From Trichobilharzia szidati (Eukaryota > Platyhelminthes > Trematoda > Strigeidida > Schistosomatidae): a stretch of DNA of 64,000 bases. How positions within the stretch are numbered: position 1 is the first letter of the stretch; each line of letters starts with the position of its first letter. The translations under genes were made by a program, and so were the position numbers. The notes beneath the pieces were generated by a model. That model was not told the origin of the DNA. It was given only the letters and a program-made list of their open reading frames with translations, and did no database searches. Location of the stretch: assembly GCA_944472155.2 (NCBI GenBank), contig OX235272.1:15050354-15114353 (forward strand), read 5' to 3'. Shown here one piece after another: positions 21,701 to 32,985 of this stretch.

Positions 21701-22309
21701 ATTCTTCCCATTAATAAACTTGAACAAAGCAAGAACAACAATTGTATCAGGATAATATCAGCTCATCTTTTATTATTTCGAGGATTCTTCTCAACCGGTT
21801 ACAACCTGGACGATAAGAAATATGAACCACATTACATTAAAGATTTGAACATAACTTTCCACGATCACAAGGAGTAATTGGTAGGAAGTAAAAGTAACAT
21901 TAGTCCGGAATGATTTAACTAATTAAGAAACCTAACTTGCTACGCTTTGCTGAAGCAACTGCTATCAGACGACTTAAACCAAATCTATGTACACAGAAAG
22001 AGACAGTGGTGAATCTTGCACTGCCATGGTGACAACAAAAAACATACAACAGCTTGTTTTTGTTTCCAAGCCTATCTATAAATAGTCAGTGTTTATAACT
22101 CTTAATTAGTTAAATCATTCCGGACTAATGTTACTTTTACTTCCTACCAATTACTCCTTGTGATCGTGGAAAGTTATGTTCAAATCTTTAATGTAATGTG
22201 GTTCATATTTCTTATCGTTCAGGTTGTAACCGGTTGAGAAGAATCCTCGAAATAATAAAAGATGAGCTGATATTATCCTGGTACAATTGTTGTTCTTGCT
22301 TTGTTCAAA
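21697..22309. mobile_element. Element with 208-bp inverted repeats around a Penelope tail
   Basis: Arms 21720-21927 and 22101-22308 are near-perfect reverse complements (two mismatches seen). The 173-bp spacer includes LRFAEATAIRRLKPNLCTQK, a Penelope GIY-YIG protein tail. The word aaccaacattt occurs just before (about 21686-21696) and just after (about 22308-22318), a possible target duplication. The near identity suggests a recent event. Confidence 0.6.
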
Positions 22310-22319
22310 CCAACATTTG

Positions 22320-22640
22320 ATAAAGTAAGATTGGATGGGACATTCTTGTCACTGAAAGTGACTGATTAATATTCTCCTAACATGATGATTGCAGTTGAAG
22401 TATAAGCTTACATCCCTGTAGGATTGGGACATCAACAGCAACAATTAGAGGTGATCGTCTGCTCCTCTCTCTCTCTTGTTCATTAGGATTTGAAATTGCA
22501 TGTAAATGCAAACGGTAGTGAGACATACTTATTGTGATACAAAAAGTGAAACTATCAGATTGCTTTAAATCTTAATAGATGGAATGTGGTCTGGACTTGT
22601 GACCTATCCATAGCATTATATATATATATTAAAAACGTCT
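22320..22640. other. Intron, no feature recognised
   Basis: Contains a ctctctctct run near 22470 and a TA run at 22618. No coding or known repeat signal. Confidence 0.35.
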
Positions 22641-23030
22641 GACTGGTATTGAACGGAAAGCTAAGTAGCATATGTTCAGATAGACAAATATTTAGTGAAC
22701 ATCTCCCATCGTGGTTTGGCAAAGAACAGACGAAAACAATCCGTAGCTCAATTTTGTCACATTTAATTGATGGTGGTCATGTAATCGAGAAAACAAGAGC
22801 CTTCAAAGTGATTCATCGTATCCCACCGAATCTTTCCAATAGATTTCGTATTCGTTTATTGCACACAGCTGAAGTGATAGGCATTCGAACTATTAAACCT
22901 AAACTATGTATTCAAAAAAGTTCGTACAGCCATTATCCCTCCTTTGGCCTATTAAGACATAACCAACTAATGACTTCTACACCACCCCTTGTTTATATTT
23001 TCAACCCCTTTCTTATCATCCCTTAATCTC
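22640..23030 (+). mobile_element. Penelope-like GIY-YIG protein fragment
   Basis: An open stretch of 125 codons (22649-23026) contains HLPSWFGKEQ, IRSSILSHLIDGGHVIEKTR and AFKVIHRIPPNLSNRFRIRL, parallel to YPAWLRKG..IRSAIIEHLVDN and AFKVIYKAKSNLPKSLRIRL in the copy at 31870-32600. The N-terminal GIY-YIG core is missing. Open, but without a plausible host role. Confidence 0.7.
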
Positions 23031-23873
23031 ATCACATCTTCATTATAAACGTGTTTCATTTCCTTCCCTTACAATCTAACATTACTTAATCGGTTCATTT
23101 GTTTTTACTAGCATTTATCGACTACTTCCACCTGAACAGTTGTTTGTTTAATCTTGCTGTTTTTCATTATTCGTGTTATCACAGATTGCCTCACTTTTTC
23201 ATCCTTATTATTGATAAGACCATTTTTATTATTACTACTATTATTATCATCATTACTACTATTATGATTAATTGCACAATTTATATTCACCATCGTATTA
23301 TCCTATAGACAAAACACCATGATTGGTTTATATTTGAATTTTTATTTGTAAACTTATACATATATATTAGAGTTAAGCCTGATGAGATCTAATTGAAAAC
23401 AACAATATTGTTCGCCTAAATGTGTTGTTCTAAATTTTACTATGGGAATATTTAATATATTGAAATCTTTAGTAGTAAAACAAACGGGATTGAGACCTAG
23501 TGTCTATGTCCGCATTTTACAGTTTAGTAGAGGGAAAAAAAGCCTGAGTCATAAACTTGCACATCGCAGGTGCAGTTCTTACCCATGCTTCGATTTCGGT
23601 GCTGAATTTTAATCACCACAGCATTACATAATTCGAACGACAATATGACCAACTTATTGGAGTGAGAGATGAAAGAGAATCACCCACTGGACAACACATA
23701 GTAATCATTTCAAGTAGCTCACCTCAATGTGTACAATGTATAATGTAGGCCTGTGAAGTGTTCTCTATACACAGTTATAAAACTCAAGTGTTACGGAAGA
23801 AATTTCATGAAATGGAACAACAACAACAACACAACAAAAGAAAAAGAAATAAACTATTTATAATACATCTTAC
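23031..23873. other. Intron, ATT-rich low complexity, otherwise nothing
   Basis: ATT/ACT triplet-rich sequence at about 23220-23275 creates chance ORFs on both strands. A CAACAACAA run at 23818-23835 flanks the exon at 23874. No exon or known element is seen. Confidence 0.4.
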
Positions 23874-23976
23874 GTAATTGACTATTAGGTCTTTGAGAGT
23901 AAAGTAATTCATACGGTGTATTATTCCATTGACTGTGTGAAGATGAATCCCGTGATAGACGTGATTTATTTTCATC
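23874..23976 (-). CDS. Non-repeated exon, 34 codons
   Basis: 103 nt, acceptor ..atattag, donor gtaaga, phase 0 to 1. It encodes DENKSRLSRDSSSHSQW, then NNTPYELLYSQRPNSQ. The phase fits both the upstream exon (27517, ending phase 0) and the downstream one (18522, beginning phase 1). It has three SQ pairs. No domain recognised. Confidence 0.7.
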
Positions 23977-24056
23977 CTAATATTATCACAAGGGAATAAA
24001 ATAATTATAAAATCTATAAATATTTTAAAAATAACAGATGAAAAAGGAATTGTATT

Positions 24057-25212
24057 AGTTTGTTGGCCAAGTTAAACTTTAGACACCAGTAACTACCAAT
24101 CAGCGAACAACGTGGAATTATCCAATGAGATTCACGAACGTAGTTCAGTGTTGTATAGCGCTTGATTCACTTCAAATGCGTGCCCTTACAAGGTTACGTT
24201 TGCAATTCGAGGAGAAGAGTGTTTTCCAGTATTGTCTGGATTTAGGGTTGCTCCGGAAGCAGCGAACTTGTTCGTGTGGGGGTATCATGACATTAAAAAG
24301 CCATAGTAGGTCAACGGATGGATTTTTCCATCGTTGTGCTATATGCTTCAAGCGTGTTATCATTAGAGAGGGTAAGCTGATAATTTTAATATTTCGTAGG
24401 AACGTTTTCTGCAAGGTTGACGCAAATTTTACATATATCTGCAACTACTGGGTATTGAAACAGCCAGTGAGAGCTGCAGCTGCCGAGACGGAGAACAACC
24501 TCGTCTCAACAGTCCAATGGTACCAGCATTGTAGGGATATTGCATCTTGGAAAATGAAGATTACATCGTTGTTGGGCGGGGACGGCGTTGTAGTGCACGT
24601 GGATGAGACTGTGCTGCTGAAGAAGAAATACAATCGTAGTCGCCAGCGAGCGAATAATATCTGGCTTATAGGTTTATACGATACTTCCCTCCGAAAGGGA
24701 TTCGTTGAAAGAACAGGAGATAGAAAGGCGACTACGTTAATACCGATTAAAACGAGACTTGTCAAACGGGGGTCAATTATACACACGGACGAGTGGAAAG
24801 GTTATAATTCGCTTTCATCCTTGGGATGTATTCATCACCGAGTGAATCATTCAAGCGATTTTGTGGATCCAGTTACCGGAACTCATACAAATTCCATTGA
24901 AGGATTTTGGGGAAGGTTGAAAAATCGGATAAGGGCTATAAATGGATCCCAAAAGAATGTCATTTAGATGAATATATGTATACAATGTGGTGGGACTTTT
25001 CTATTGACAGTCCGATGCTGAATTAGGAGATGTTTCTGTCCCATGTTCGGGAAAGATACCCCCCTTGTAACTGTTTTATCCTTTTTTTAATGCATTTTTC
25101 TATAAATATACGTTTCCTCTTATCATAAACGCCTCTTTCATGTGATGTCCGCTCAAGGTCGTTTGCTGATTGGTTGTTACTGGTGTCGAAAGTTTAACTT
25201 TGCCAGTTTGTT
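24057..25212 (+). mobile_element. Merlin DNA transposon, 1140 bp, near-intact, 8-bp target duplication
   Basis: The element is 24065-25204. It is bounded by agtttgtt at 24057-24064 and 25205-25212, a perfect 8-bp target duplication as expected for Merlin. Terminal inverted repeats of about 44 bp (24065-24108 and 25161-25204) start ggccaagttaaacttt and ggcaaagttaaacttt, with few mismatches. One gene in sense orientation fills it. Merlin elements related to bacterial IS1016 are known from schistosomes. The element sits in the intron between exons 23874 and 27517. Confidence 0.93.
24125..24967 (+). CDS. Merlin transposase (IS1595/ISXO2-like DDE), frameshifted near C-terminus
   Basis: 280 codons from the first ATG inside the left terminal repeat region. 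An N-terminal zinc ribbon shows CSCGG (about residue 50) and FHRCAICFKR (about 70-80). The DDE core has VVHVDETVLLKKKY (first Asp, about 157), IIHTDEWKGYNS (second Asp, about 222) and NSIEGFWGRLKNR (Glu, about 258), the IS1595 pattern in which the acidic residue follows an Asn. The enzyme would cut and paste the element through its inverted repeats. Just after GSQKNV the frame shifts at about 24962; another frame continues LDEYMYTMWWDF, the usual transposase end. One base is therefore missing, and only the last 20 or so residues are lost. Confidence 0.9.
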   Translation: MRFTNVVQCCIALDSLQMRALTRLRLQFEEKSVFQYCLDLGLLRKQRTCSCGGIMTLKSHSRSTDGFFHRCAICFKRVIIREGKLIILIFRRNVFCKVDANFTYICNYWVLKQPVRAAAAETENNLVSTVQWYQHCRDIASWKMKITSLLGGDGVVVHVDETVLLKKKYNRSRQRANNIWLIGLYDTSLRKGFVERTGDRKATTLIPIKTRLVKRGSIIHTDEWKGYNSLSSLGCIHHRVNHSSDFVDPVTGTHTNSIEGFWGRLKNRIRAINGSQKNVI

Positions 25213-25264
25213 TATAATGATGATATCACTTTTTATGCATGGTACAATGTAGGCACCGAGAAAT

Positions 25265-25585
25265 GAACCAAAAGTCAGTTGGCCTGATAGGATAAACAAC
25301 AAGGAAATCTGGGAAAGAACCAATCAAGAACCTGTCGACCAGCATTTATGCAGAAGGAAATGGAGATGGATTGAAAACACGCTCAAAACATTAGGTGACG
25401 TCGCGCTCCATTGGAACCTGAATGGGAAACGAGTTGGGCATTAGTTTGACGGTGATATGAAGGAGATCGTGTGAGAAGGTGAGAGCCTATGGATAATCGT
25501 AGAGGACTTCAGAGAATAGGATGAAATGGAAATGCACTGTTGAAGATGTTCCACTGGGAACCCAAGAGAATGATAATACTAAACC
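25265..25585 (+). mobile_element. Diverged RTE-B 3' fragment
   Basis: Includes ERTNQEPVDQHLCRRKWRWI in degraded form and the 3' end tgttccactgggaacccaag followed by AATGATAAT. Placed just after the Merlin element; no target duplication was found. Confidence 0.6.
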
Positions 25586-25589
25586 TGAC

Positions 25590-25935
25590 TGTGTACCACA
25601 GACTGATGACACTATTCAGGTGAACAGGCTGAAATAGTCTGAGCAGGATTCGAACTCAGGGTTCGTTGGATAAAAGTCAATTAATTGTCTAAGCCAATGA
25701 GCTAAAATTTTCACGACGAATCTGCATAACTGACTATCGTGGAAAAGAAGTTTGCTTGAGAATCAATGCATTTCAATTATTTCACATAACTATGTAAAGA
25801 ATTTCAACATTAATCCCAATAGTCAAGTAGCTATTGCAGTATAAGGATTTCCTCACGTTTTAAAGCACAGGCTTTTTAACAGTATGATAAAATAACACGA
25901 AGGTACAAAACTGGTCTGCATCGACTTCCATTTTA
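25590..25935. other. Intron with a degenerate tRNA-like remnant
   Basis: 25640-25710 holds gattcgaactcagggttcg and ttgtctaagccaatgagcta, tRNA-SINE-like boxes on the minus strand. The rest is plain intron sequence. Confidence 0.35.
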
Positions 25936-25939
25936 AAGG

Positions 25940-27280
25940 TGTGGGAGATGAAGTGATTATTATGTGTTGACCACTTTTACTTATTTGGGAAGTTGCATCA
26001 GCTCCAATGGACTTATTACTGACGAAATCTCCGCACGGATACAATTTAAGCCACGTTTCATGCATGTGTGATATCCTATTATTTATCCTCTTATTATTAT
26101 CCACAATGGAAAACGCAGCGAGGCGCTTCGAGTAAACACAGGAGTCAGACAAGAGTGCTTATTATCACCAATGATATTCCTAATTGTGGTGGACTAGATT
26201 ATGCGTCAGACAGTGGGAAACGAGAAGACAGGGATATCCTCGACCGACGTGAAGAATCTAGAAGACTTGGATTTCGCGCGTGGATGATTTATGTTTGATG
26301 TCACACAAAATCGAAAACCGACAAACTGGTCGAAGCAGCAGCAAAAACAGGACTGACTCCAGGTGAACATAGACAAGACGGAGGTTATGAAAATAACCAA
26401 CCAACAACAACAACAGCAGCAGCCACACCCAGCGCCAATCACCATCAACGGGAGGGATTTGAAAGAGGTTACTTCATTTACTCACTTATCTAGGGAGCAC
26501 TCATTGTCTCAACTACAGGCAGGTGGAATGGACGAGGATGTCAAATCGAGGATCGGGAAGGCGGGAAACACATTCATCAACCTGAAACCAATCTGGAAAT
26601 CTTCGTCACTCCTCAACATCTACAACAAAATTCGGATTTTCAATACAAACGTCAGTCAAGTCAGTCAGTTCTTCTATACGGATGGATCAGAAACTTAGCG
26701 GCGGGTCACAAAGAATGAGTATTTCAAGCAGCCTGTTGCAGACCTTTATCAACAACTAACTGTCTTCGCTGGCTCTATACTCAAGATCAGATGGCTGGAA
26801 AGAATCACCAACAAGAAACAAAACAAACAAGAAGCAATCACCCAACAAAGATGCAGGGGAAAGTGGAGATGGATTGGACATTCACTGGCTGAGGAGGCTA
26901 CTCACTGGGTGACATCGCGCGTCAGGCCATAGCTCGAGTGGAACCCGAAAGGGGAGCGGCGAGTGGGCCGTCAGTGCAAGGGTGACATGGAGGAGATCGT
27001 GTGAAGAGGAGTTGAAACAGTATGGAATAACATGGATACAGGTGAAAAGTACAGCAGAAGACAGAGACAAGTGGAGACGTGTAGTTGAAGCCCTATGTTC
27101 CACTAGGAACCCAAGGGAACAATAATAATGATAATAATACCAAATGGCTTGTGTACTACGCAACAGTGCATTCTGTCTTTTTTTGTAGCTATGGGATGTC
27201 GCCATTGAAATTGGAAGCTTTGAAGACGCTAGCTATCTGTGATCATAATTGTTTGCGTCCTGTCGTCTTCCGTGTTAAAT
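25940..27280 (+). mobile_element. RTE-A2 relic split by an RTE-B insertion
   Basis: RTE-A2 pieces at about 25960-26065 (acttatttgggaagttgcat, acgaaatctccgcacggata) and 27140-27275 (gtgtactacgcaacagtgca, then CDHNCLRPVVFRV) belong to one element. RTE-B (about 26095-27135) lies between them. The RTE-B part contains the RT end, a disrupted catalytic motif at 26262-26292, the Gln spacer at 26402-26425, an INLKPIWKSSSLLNIYNKIR segment and the tail ctatgttccactaggaaccc plus AAT units. Confidence 0.75.
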
Positions 27281-27516
27281 GTTTAAAAATTTTGCAACTT
27301 ATAATTGATTTTGTTTTTAGGATGAACTCTTGAGATAAAACGAGCTCTTATTATTATTATTCTGCGAATATGTTCGTTCTTTCGCTACTTAAAGGAAATC
27401 GTTAACATAAGATAAATTGTTTTAAAGCTAATACGCTACCTAGTTTATGTTTAAAATCAAAATAATCATGAATATTATGAATAAACTGTATTACAACAAT
27501 AAGGGGGTTAACTTAC

Positions 27517-27575
27517 ACCGACAGTAGTTGTGTCTAAACGTGTTGAAGCCAACATGGATCGAGGGTTCATAGTTT
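27517..27575 (-). CDS. Non-repeated small exon, 20 codons
   Basis: 59 nt, acceptor ..cttatag, donor gtaagt, phase 1 to 0. It encodes (K)TMNPRSMLASTRLDTTTV then G. The Lys is completed with the A at the end of exon 29531. Phases on both sides agree, which supports it despite its size. Confidence 0.65.
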
Positions 27576-27699
27576 CTATAAGATATCAAAAAAAGAAGAC
27601 ACGATGAGCACAAACACCTACCTTATGCATTGATTTATCACTACATTAGAAAGAATGCGAGTCGAATCTAACGAGGTAAACTGTTGATGATGAAGTCGG

Positions 27700-29310
27700 C
27701 TTCAAAGAACCTAAGCATTGGTCTGATGTTTGAATCATTTCGAAACCTCCAAAAGCACACGAATTCTTCCTGAGCATCATTCTCCTTTACTCACATCACC
27801 TTCCTCATCTTGCTTCTCTACTACAGCTAGTACTTTTCTTCAGGCTAGTGAGTCATCTTCACTTCACTCTGTGACCACAAACAACGATAAGAGCCATAGA
27901 AACACCCCAGATAGCCTTTTAAAGCCACATCACCAACTTCATATAGGAGCATTTAACGTCAGGATCCTCTGCCGAATCGGACAACAGGCATCACTAGCAA
28001 GAACCCTGGCATCTCGAACCATGGATGTATGTTGTGTTTCAGAGACATGCATACAAGACCCGAGTGTGGTCATTCATTTAACCTCACCCGGTCAACAAGG
28101 TGAATCTGCAAAATTCACTTTAAGGTTGTCAGGAGACTCCTCAGCTAGCTCACGAGGACTCGCAGGTGTAGGGATAGCACTGAGTGTTAGGGCGGAAAAA
28201 TCTCTTCTTGACTGGAACCCAGTAGACAATCGTATGTGTGCGGTCCGTCTGAATGGGTCCGTTAAAAGAAGGAAAGACAGCGCTACCCGTCGTTGCCTTC
28301 TCGCTTACTCTCCAACAGACTGCAGTTCGGATGAACTAAAAGATGACTTCTACCTGAAACTGTCTAATTTGCTGCAAAAAGCAAAATGTTCAGATATAGT
28401 TGTTTTAGCAGGCGACTTCAATGCCCAAGTAGGGAAGTTGTGACAGACTGAGAAGTATGTAGGTGGTAAGTATGGAGTTCTCTGCCGACGAACGGACAAC
28501 GGTGATCGTCTTCTACAGTTTTGCTCAGATAATCATCTGTTCCTAGTCAGCACTAACTTTAGGCACAAAGAGAGACATTGTGTAACCTGGCGACCTCCAT
28601 CACCATACCAACGCCGGACTCAGATAGACCACATAGCCATAGGGTATCGTTGGCGAGGGTCAGTAAAAGACTGTCGCACCTTCTGGAACACGTGCGTAGA
28701 CTCTGACCACGCTCTGGTTCGCGCACGTTTATGCTTACGACTAAACGGACAGAAGAAATTGACGGCAGTGAAACAGTTACATCCCCAACTAGATCTAGGC
28801 TGTGAAATTACATCGACTGAGATGGTTAGGACATGTGTTACGTATGCCTAGCGTAGTCATCGCCTTCCTCGACGAGCAGTGTTAGCTGACATTGGATCAG
28901 GCTGGAAAAGAGCCAGTGGTGGTCAAACCAAAACCAACGTGACTTCATCAGTCAATGAAATATACAACAGTTAGTCTAAGCCAGCCACGTAGGAAGGTGT
29001 AGACTGGCTTCCTGACTGGTTGCGGTCCTCGGGACGGTAAAAACCAATGGTTGGAAACAATTGGTGACATGGCTCAAAATCGGTCTCAATGGCTAGCGCA
29101 GATGCATCCACTCCTTGTGACTTATGATTTCAAATGAAACCATGTCGTTCTTCTTCATTACTATTCCTTTATCTCACACCTCTGTTTACTATCTGTATTA
29201 TGCATTTCTCTTACTTTCTTCTCTTGCTTTGTGTGCTACAAGGAGGGAGTGTGGCGATTTGAACTGGCGCACATATGTGCAAAGTTCTATGTCGAAAACA
29301 GACAGACTGA
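27700..29310 (+). mobile_element. RTE-A element with endonuclease, RT deleted
   Basis: The only copy here with the endonuclease half. An open stretch at 27730-28440 has IGAFNVRILCRIGQQASLAR, SETCIQDP (catalytic Glu region), CAVRLNGSVKRRKDSATRRC and IVVLAGDFNAQVGKL, followed by a stop at 28441. The same frame then continues to TQIDHIAIGYRW and CVDSDHALVRARLCL, the final SDH motif of APE-type nucleases. At about 28797 the sequence jumps directly to the C-terminal LHRLRWLGHVL region, so the whole reverse transcriptase is deleted. The 3' end has cacatatgtgcaaag and a gacagact tail. Confidence 0.85.
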
Positions 29311-29530
29311 CCATTTAGATCTGCTTAACAAACATGACTGTTTGGTGGCAAATGGTGTTCAACTATTATTCATATCGAGCATTCATTAGTATACAACATT
29401 AAATTATGAAATTAGCTTGACGGATGTGTGTTTAAATCAAAATTCAAGAGATAATTATGCTATACTATACACAATACACTATCATAATATTTATCAAGTA
29501 GATAATTTGAAAACGACAAAGATGACTTAC

Positions 29531-29638
29531 TATCGAAAATGCTTGAACATTCAGTAGCAAACAGGTCTACATCACCAGGACCTAAACTGCCTTGTTGACG
29601 TCTTTGTGGATGAAGGAAACTGAAATTGGCATTACAAG
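29531..29638 (-). CDS. Non-repeated exon, 36 codons
   Basis: 108 nt, acceptor ..ctttgtag, donor gtaagt, phase 1-1. It encodes (S)CNANFSFLHPQRRQQG, then SLGPGDVDLFATECSSIFD. Phase matches exons 33909 and 27517. A short acidic-aromatic stretch DVDLF is the only notable motif; no family recognised. Confidence 0.75.
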
Positions 29639-29689
29639 CTACAAAGAACAAAAACAAATGAAGCAATTTTCAAGTATTGGTTTTGTATG

Positions 29690-30085
29690 GATTTTGTTTG
29701 ATTGGTTGGTGGATTTCATCAAGAGCTGGCATCGGTTAGAGAACTGATGGAAAGCCTGATAGTACTGGACAGTCAGACTAGTTTGGGACTCTTCAGCAGT
29801 ACGCACCCACCGCCATGGTTCGAACCAAGACCTTCTGGTTACAAGGTGAGTTCGTAAACCAATAAGCCACTGGTACCCGACCCAATGGCCAGCCAATGAA
29901 TTCTAACTTCTGCCAATTCATGACATAGCCATGTAACCAGAAGACCCTAGGTTCGAACCACAACGGGTGCGTACTGCTAAAGAGTCCCAAACTGGGACGA
30001 AACATCCGTTTGGTACTACTAGGCTTTCCAATGGTTCTTTAACTGATGTCAGCTCATGATGAAGTGCTCCAATAAATTCAATTTA
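29690..30085. repeat. Sm-alpha-like SINE pair, head to head
   Basis: The minus copy at about 29690-29920 keeps ccgccatggttcgaacc and ctcttcagcagtacgcaccc, but lacks the bases encoding GAAAC, so its hammerhead is broken. The plus copy at about 29930-30080 has taggttcgaaccacaacggg and gtactgctaaagagtcccaa, then gggacgaaacatccg; its CTAAAGA replaces CTGAAGA. The B-boxes are only about 100 bp apart. Confidence 0.75.
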
Positions 30086-30429
30086 TCATTTGAATAAGAT
30101 AATTTTAAACTATTTGAAAAAGAATTAGCGGAAATTTAAACAGCGCAAATGAAAACAGCATTTCTTATGGATATATGGGATGAAACTTCAACCACTGGCT
30201 CATAGCATCATGAGGACACCGTATGATGAATATACTACATCGCTTCAAAAACTTTAACCAGGTATAAACTGGATTTTCAAAGACGAACGACTTTGCATAA
30301 GAATATAGAAGTTCAAGTTCCCACTCTTCATAAAAGAAATTTTTCTGTAAAAAGAACAATCAGATGGAAAAATGTGGATTTCATGCATCTGAGAGATAAA
30401 AAGGATGAATGTATTTCCGTCACTCAAAT

Positions 30430-31080
30430 GTATAGTGGTATCTCTGCCTGTCACATGGATGGCCAGGTTCCATTCGCAGTCAGGGAGCTGGCTTGCTCCT
30501 GTGTTAGATGATATAATAGAGTGAGTAATATTGAGGTTAGGTGTCGATTATTAATTAGGTAGGAAGGGGGAGATAATCGACGGGGTCATGAAGCCACATC
30601 GATTGAGAATGTTAGAATATGTGTTACGTATGCGTAACCGTCGATCACCTTCCTCGACAATGGGCAATGTTAGCTGACATATGATTAGGTGGGAAAAGAG
30701 CCAGTGGTGATCATGGACATCAGTCAGTTAGTTTGACAGTTAGTTTGAGCCACATAGGAAGATTTATGCTTCCTGGTTGGAATTCTAAGAACCAATGGCT
30801 GGAGACTATTAGCGTTTTGGCTCAAAATTGTTCTCAGTGGCGCAGATGCATTCACACCCCGTGATACCCGATATCTATCAAACCGTCATTTTTTCCCCTG
30901 TTACTATTCTTTCTCTCTAACATTTCTGCTTATTATCATCCTTCTGAATATCATTTTACCTCTCTTTTGTCTTTCTTTGTGTGCTACATATATAGTGTAG
31001 CTACTCGAACTGCTGTACTTCTGTACAAAGTTCTATATATTTAAACCAGCTAGTCAGTCAGTCAGTCGACGACACTGAGA
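30430..31080 (+). mobile_element. RTE-A2 3' region
   Basis: Contains gagtgagtaatattgaggtt (VSNIEV), a frame-broken LRWLGHVL equivalent, the 3' untranslated stretch with tgtacttctgtacaaagttc, and a CAGT-type tail (cagtcagtcagtcag). It is worn, with many indels. Confidence 0.65.
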
Positions 31081-31865
31081 ACAATTTCAACTTATTAACT
31101 GGAGTATTTATTGATTTGCACCAATCCAGTGGGACTGTCTCAGATTGCCACACACACACACACACCTAGTCAATAATTTCTTACAGATAACCTTCAACAC
31201 ATACATATGGATTCATATAATCAGTTCTTGTTACTTTGCCTTCATTGTATATTAGAAACTAACCGTCAGAGACTTCCTGCTTTGATCTGATAACTTGGAA
31301 CTTTATCTCAGATGGTTTATCGAAAAAGTCAATGGCTCGATGATATCAGTAACACATGTTTCAGCTATATGAGTCTATGAGGACGCATCATCTTATCCAG
31401 GTCAGTTCAAAAGTCAGTTATTAGGAACAGTTTTCCACATACCAGGCTTTAAGCTACACTTATTGTATGAGAGTTGAGGATACTACCCAGTTGACATTGA
31501 CTGCAATAACAAATCACTTGATGAGATAATGAGTAGTGAAAATCAAAACAAGTGGTGATTCAGCGAAGAGACTCTTTTCAACGAATTTATCATCAAGCTG
31601 TACATTCGTATATACATATCGTTTTTAAGGAGTTATATCCGGTGAGGGAACTGTATCATAGGTGTGAATGCATACAATAATAATAATAATAATAACAATA
31701 ATAATAATATGAAATGCAATTAAAACTAAAATATTTGTGATTATAATCACAGTTAAATGTCAAGTGGTGGAACAAACAATTAATGTCATATATAGAATAA
31801 TTCATAGGATGGATAGGTGTGCAATTATAGGATTAGTAGACAAATCGAATGAAATAAAAACGTTA
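31081..31865. other. Intron with microsatellites
   Basis: Holds a (CA)n at 31150-31165 and an AATAAT run at 31676-31711. Otherwise no exon or known repeat was recognised. Confidence 0.4.
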
Positions 31866-31869
31866 CGTC

Positions 31870-32600
31870 ATATTGTGTGAAATTTGATTGCATAGAATTT
31901 AAGGTTGTAAAAGAAGAATTGATTTAGAATGACAAGTGGAACAAGTGAAATAATACCGGGGACAGTTAAAAGTGAGAGTAATAATAGTAACAATTGACGT
32001 TATAAGGAAGAGTATACAAATTGAATAGATAAAATGAAAAAATGAAAAATTGGTAGAGCTAAAATATGATTGGGGATTACCATACTTCAGCATAGAGGGA
32101 TTAAGACCATGAAAGTTGAAGGGGAGGGGTTGAACGAACTTTTTCTGTACACAGAGATCTGGCTTTTCTGTTTCGATAACCAAAGATGGCTTCAGTAATA
32201 CAGATGAGTCGGATGCGTAGTGATTTGGGTAAATTACTCTTTGCCTTGTAGATGACTTTAAAGGCGGAGGCTATAGAGATAGAGTGATCATTATCAACCA
32301 GATGTTCAATGATCGCGCTTCTTATTGCTCCACTTCCACCTTTTCGTAACCATGCAGGATAGTGTTCTTGCACCCTCTTGGACAAAACTCGAGTCGAACG
32401 ACCGATATAACTAGCTCCATACGAGCAGGTGAATTGATAAACACACATAGAGTTGGTCAACAGCGGGATCTTGTCCTTCAGGTTATTGAACAGTAATGGT
32501 CGACTAGTAAAGGCTAATGAGTATTCAACAGATGAAGTTATTAAGACATGAGTTACGCACACTGAGCCACTATTCACTAAGTTCAGAACGGCATTAATGA
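31870..32600 (-). mobile_element. Penelope-like element, GIY-YIG end, lineage 1
   Basis: The best GIY-YIG domain here, open for 158 codons at 32577-32101 on the minus strand. It reads SMCVYQFTCSYGASYIGRST, then RVLSKRVQEHYPAWLRKG, AIRSAIIEHLVDNDHS and AFKVIYKAKSNLPKSLRIRL. CSYGASYIGRSTR carries the conserved Tyr..Tyr-Ile-Gly..Arg of the family. The endonuclease nicks target DNA for Penelope retrotransposition. The reverse transcriptase is missing, so it is 5'-truncated. Confidence 0.85.
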
Positions 32601-32985
32601 AGGATAACTAAAGATGAATTTACCTGCACTATTATAAACAATCTCCAGCTATGTTCCAACTATTATTGATTTTAAGCACCACGAGGACCTCAGTCAAGCA
32701 ATCTCCATAACCCTACATAACTTAGACCAATGACTTTAGGGATTGGTGCCATATTACATTCTGTTATTCTATAACTCTTCTTCAAACAAATCCTACTTCA
32801 GATAACAAGGAAGACGTCGGCTCCATTTACTCAAGACGCGTCTTAGCTATCATAATAAATTGATTTCCTCTTCTGACTCACTACTTTACGACTAACTATA
32901 TGTTATTTTGTCCAACGTGAGCCACTGAACAAAGACCTTTTGTGCCTACTTAAAATGACCACTTCTCATAAGCACAGAGTAGGAT
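32601..32985. other. Intron, no feature recognised
   Basis: No coding signal or known repeat seen. Confidence 0.35.

Noticed and set aside
22649..23026. Host gene of 125 codons
   Set aside because: Sequence parallels the Penelope endonuclease protein; open only by chance or youth.
23099..23308. Small protein rich in Ile/Tyr
   Set aside because: Encoded by an ATT/ACT low-complexity tract; both strands are open for the same reason.
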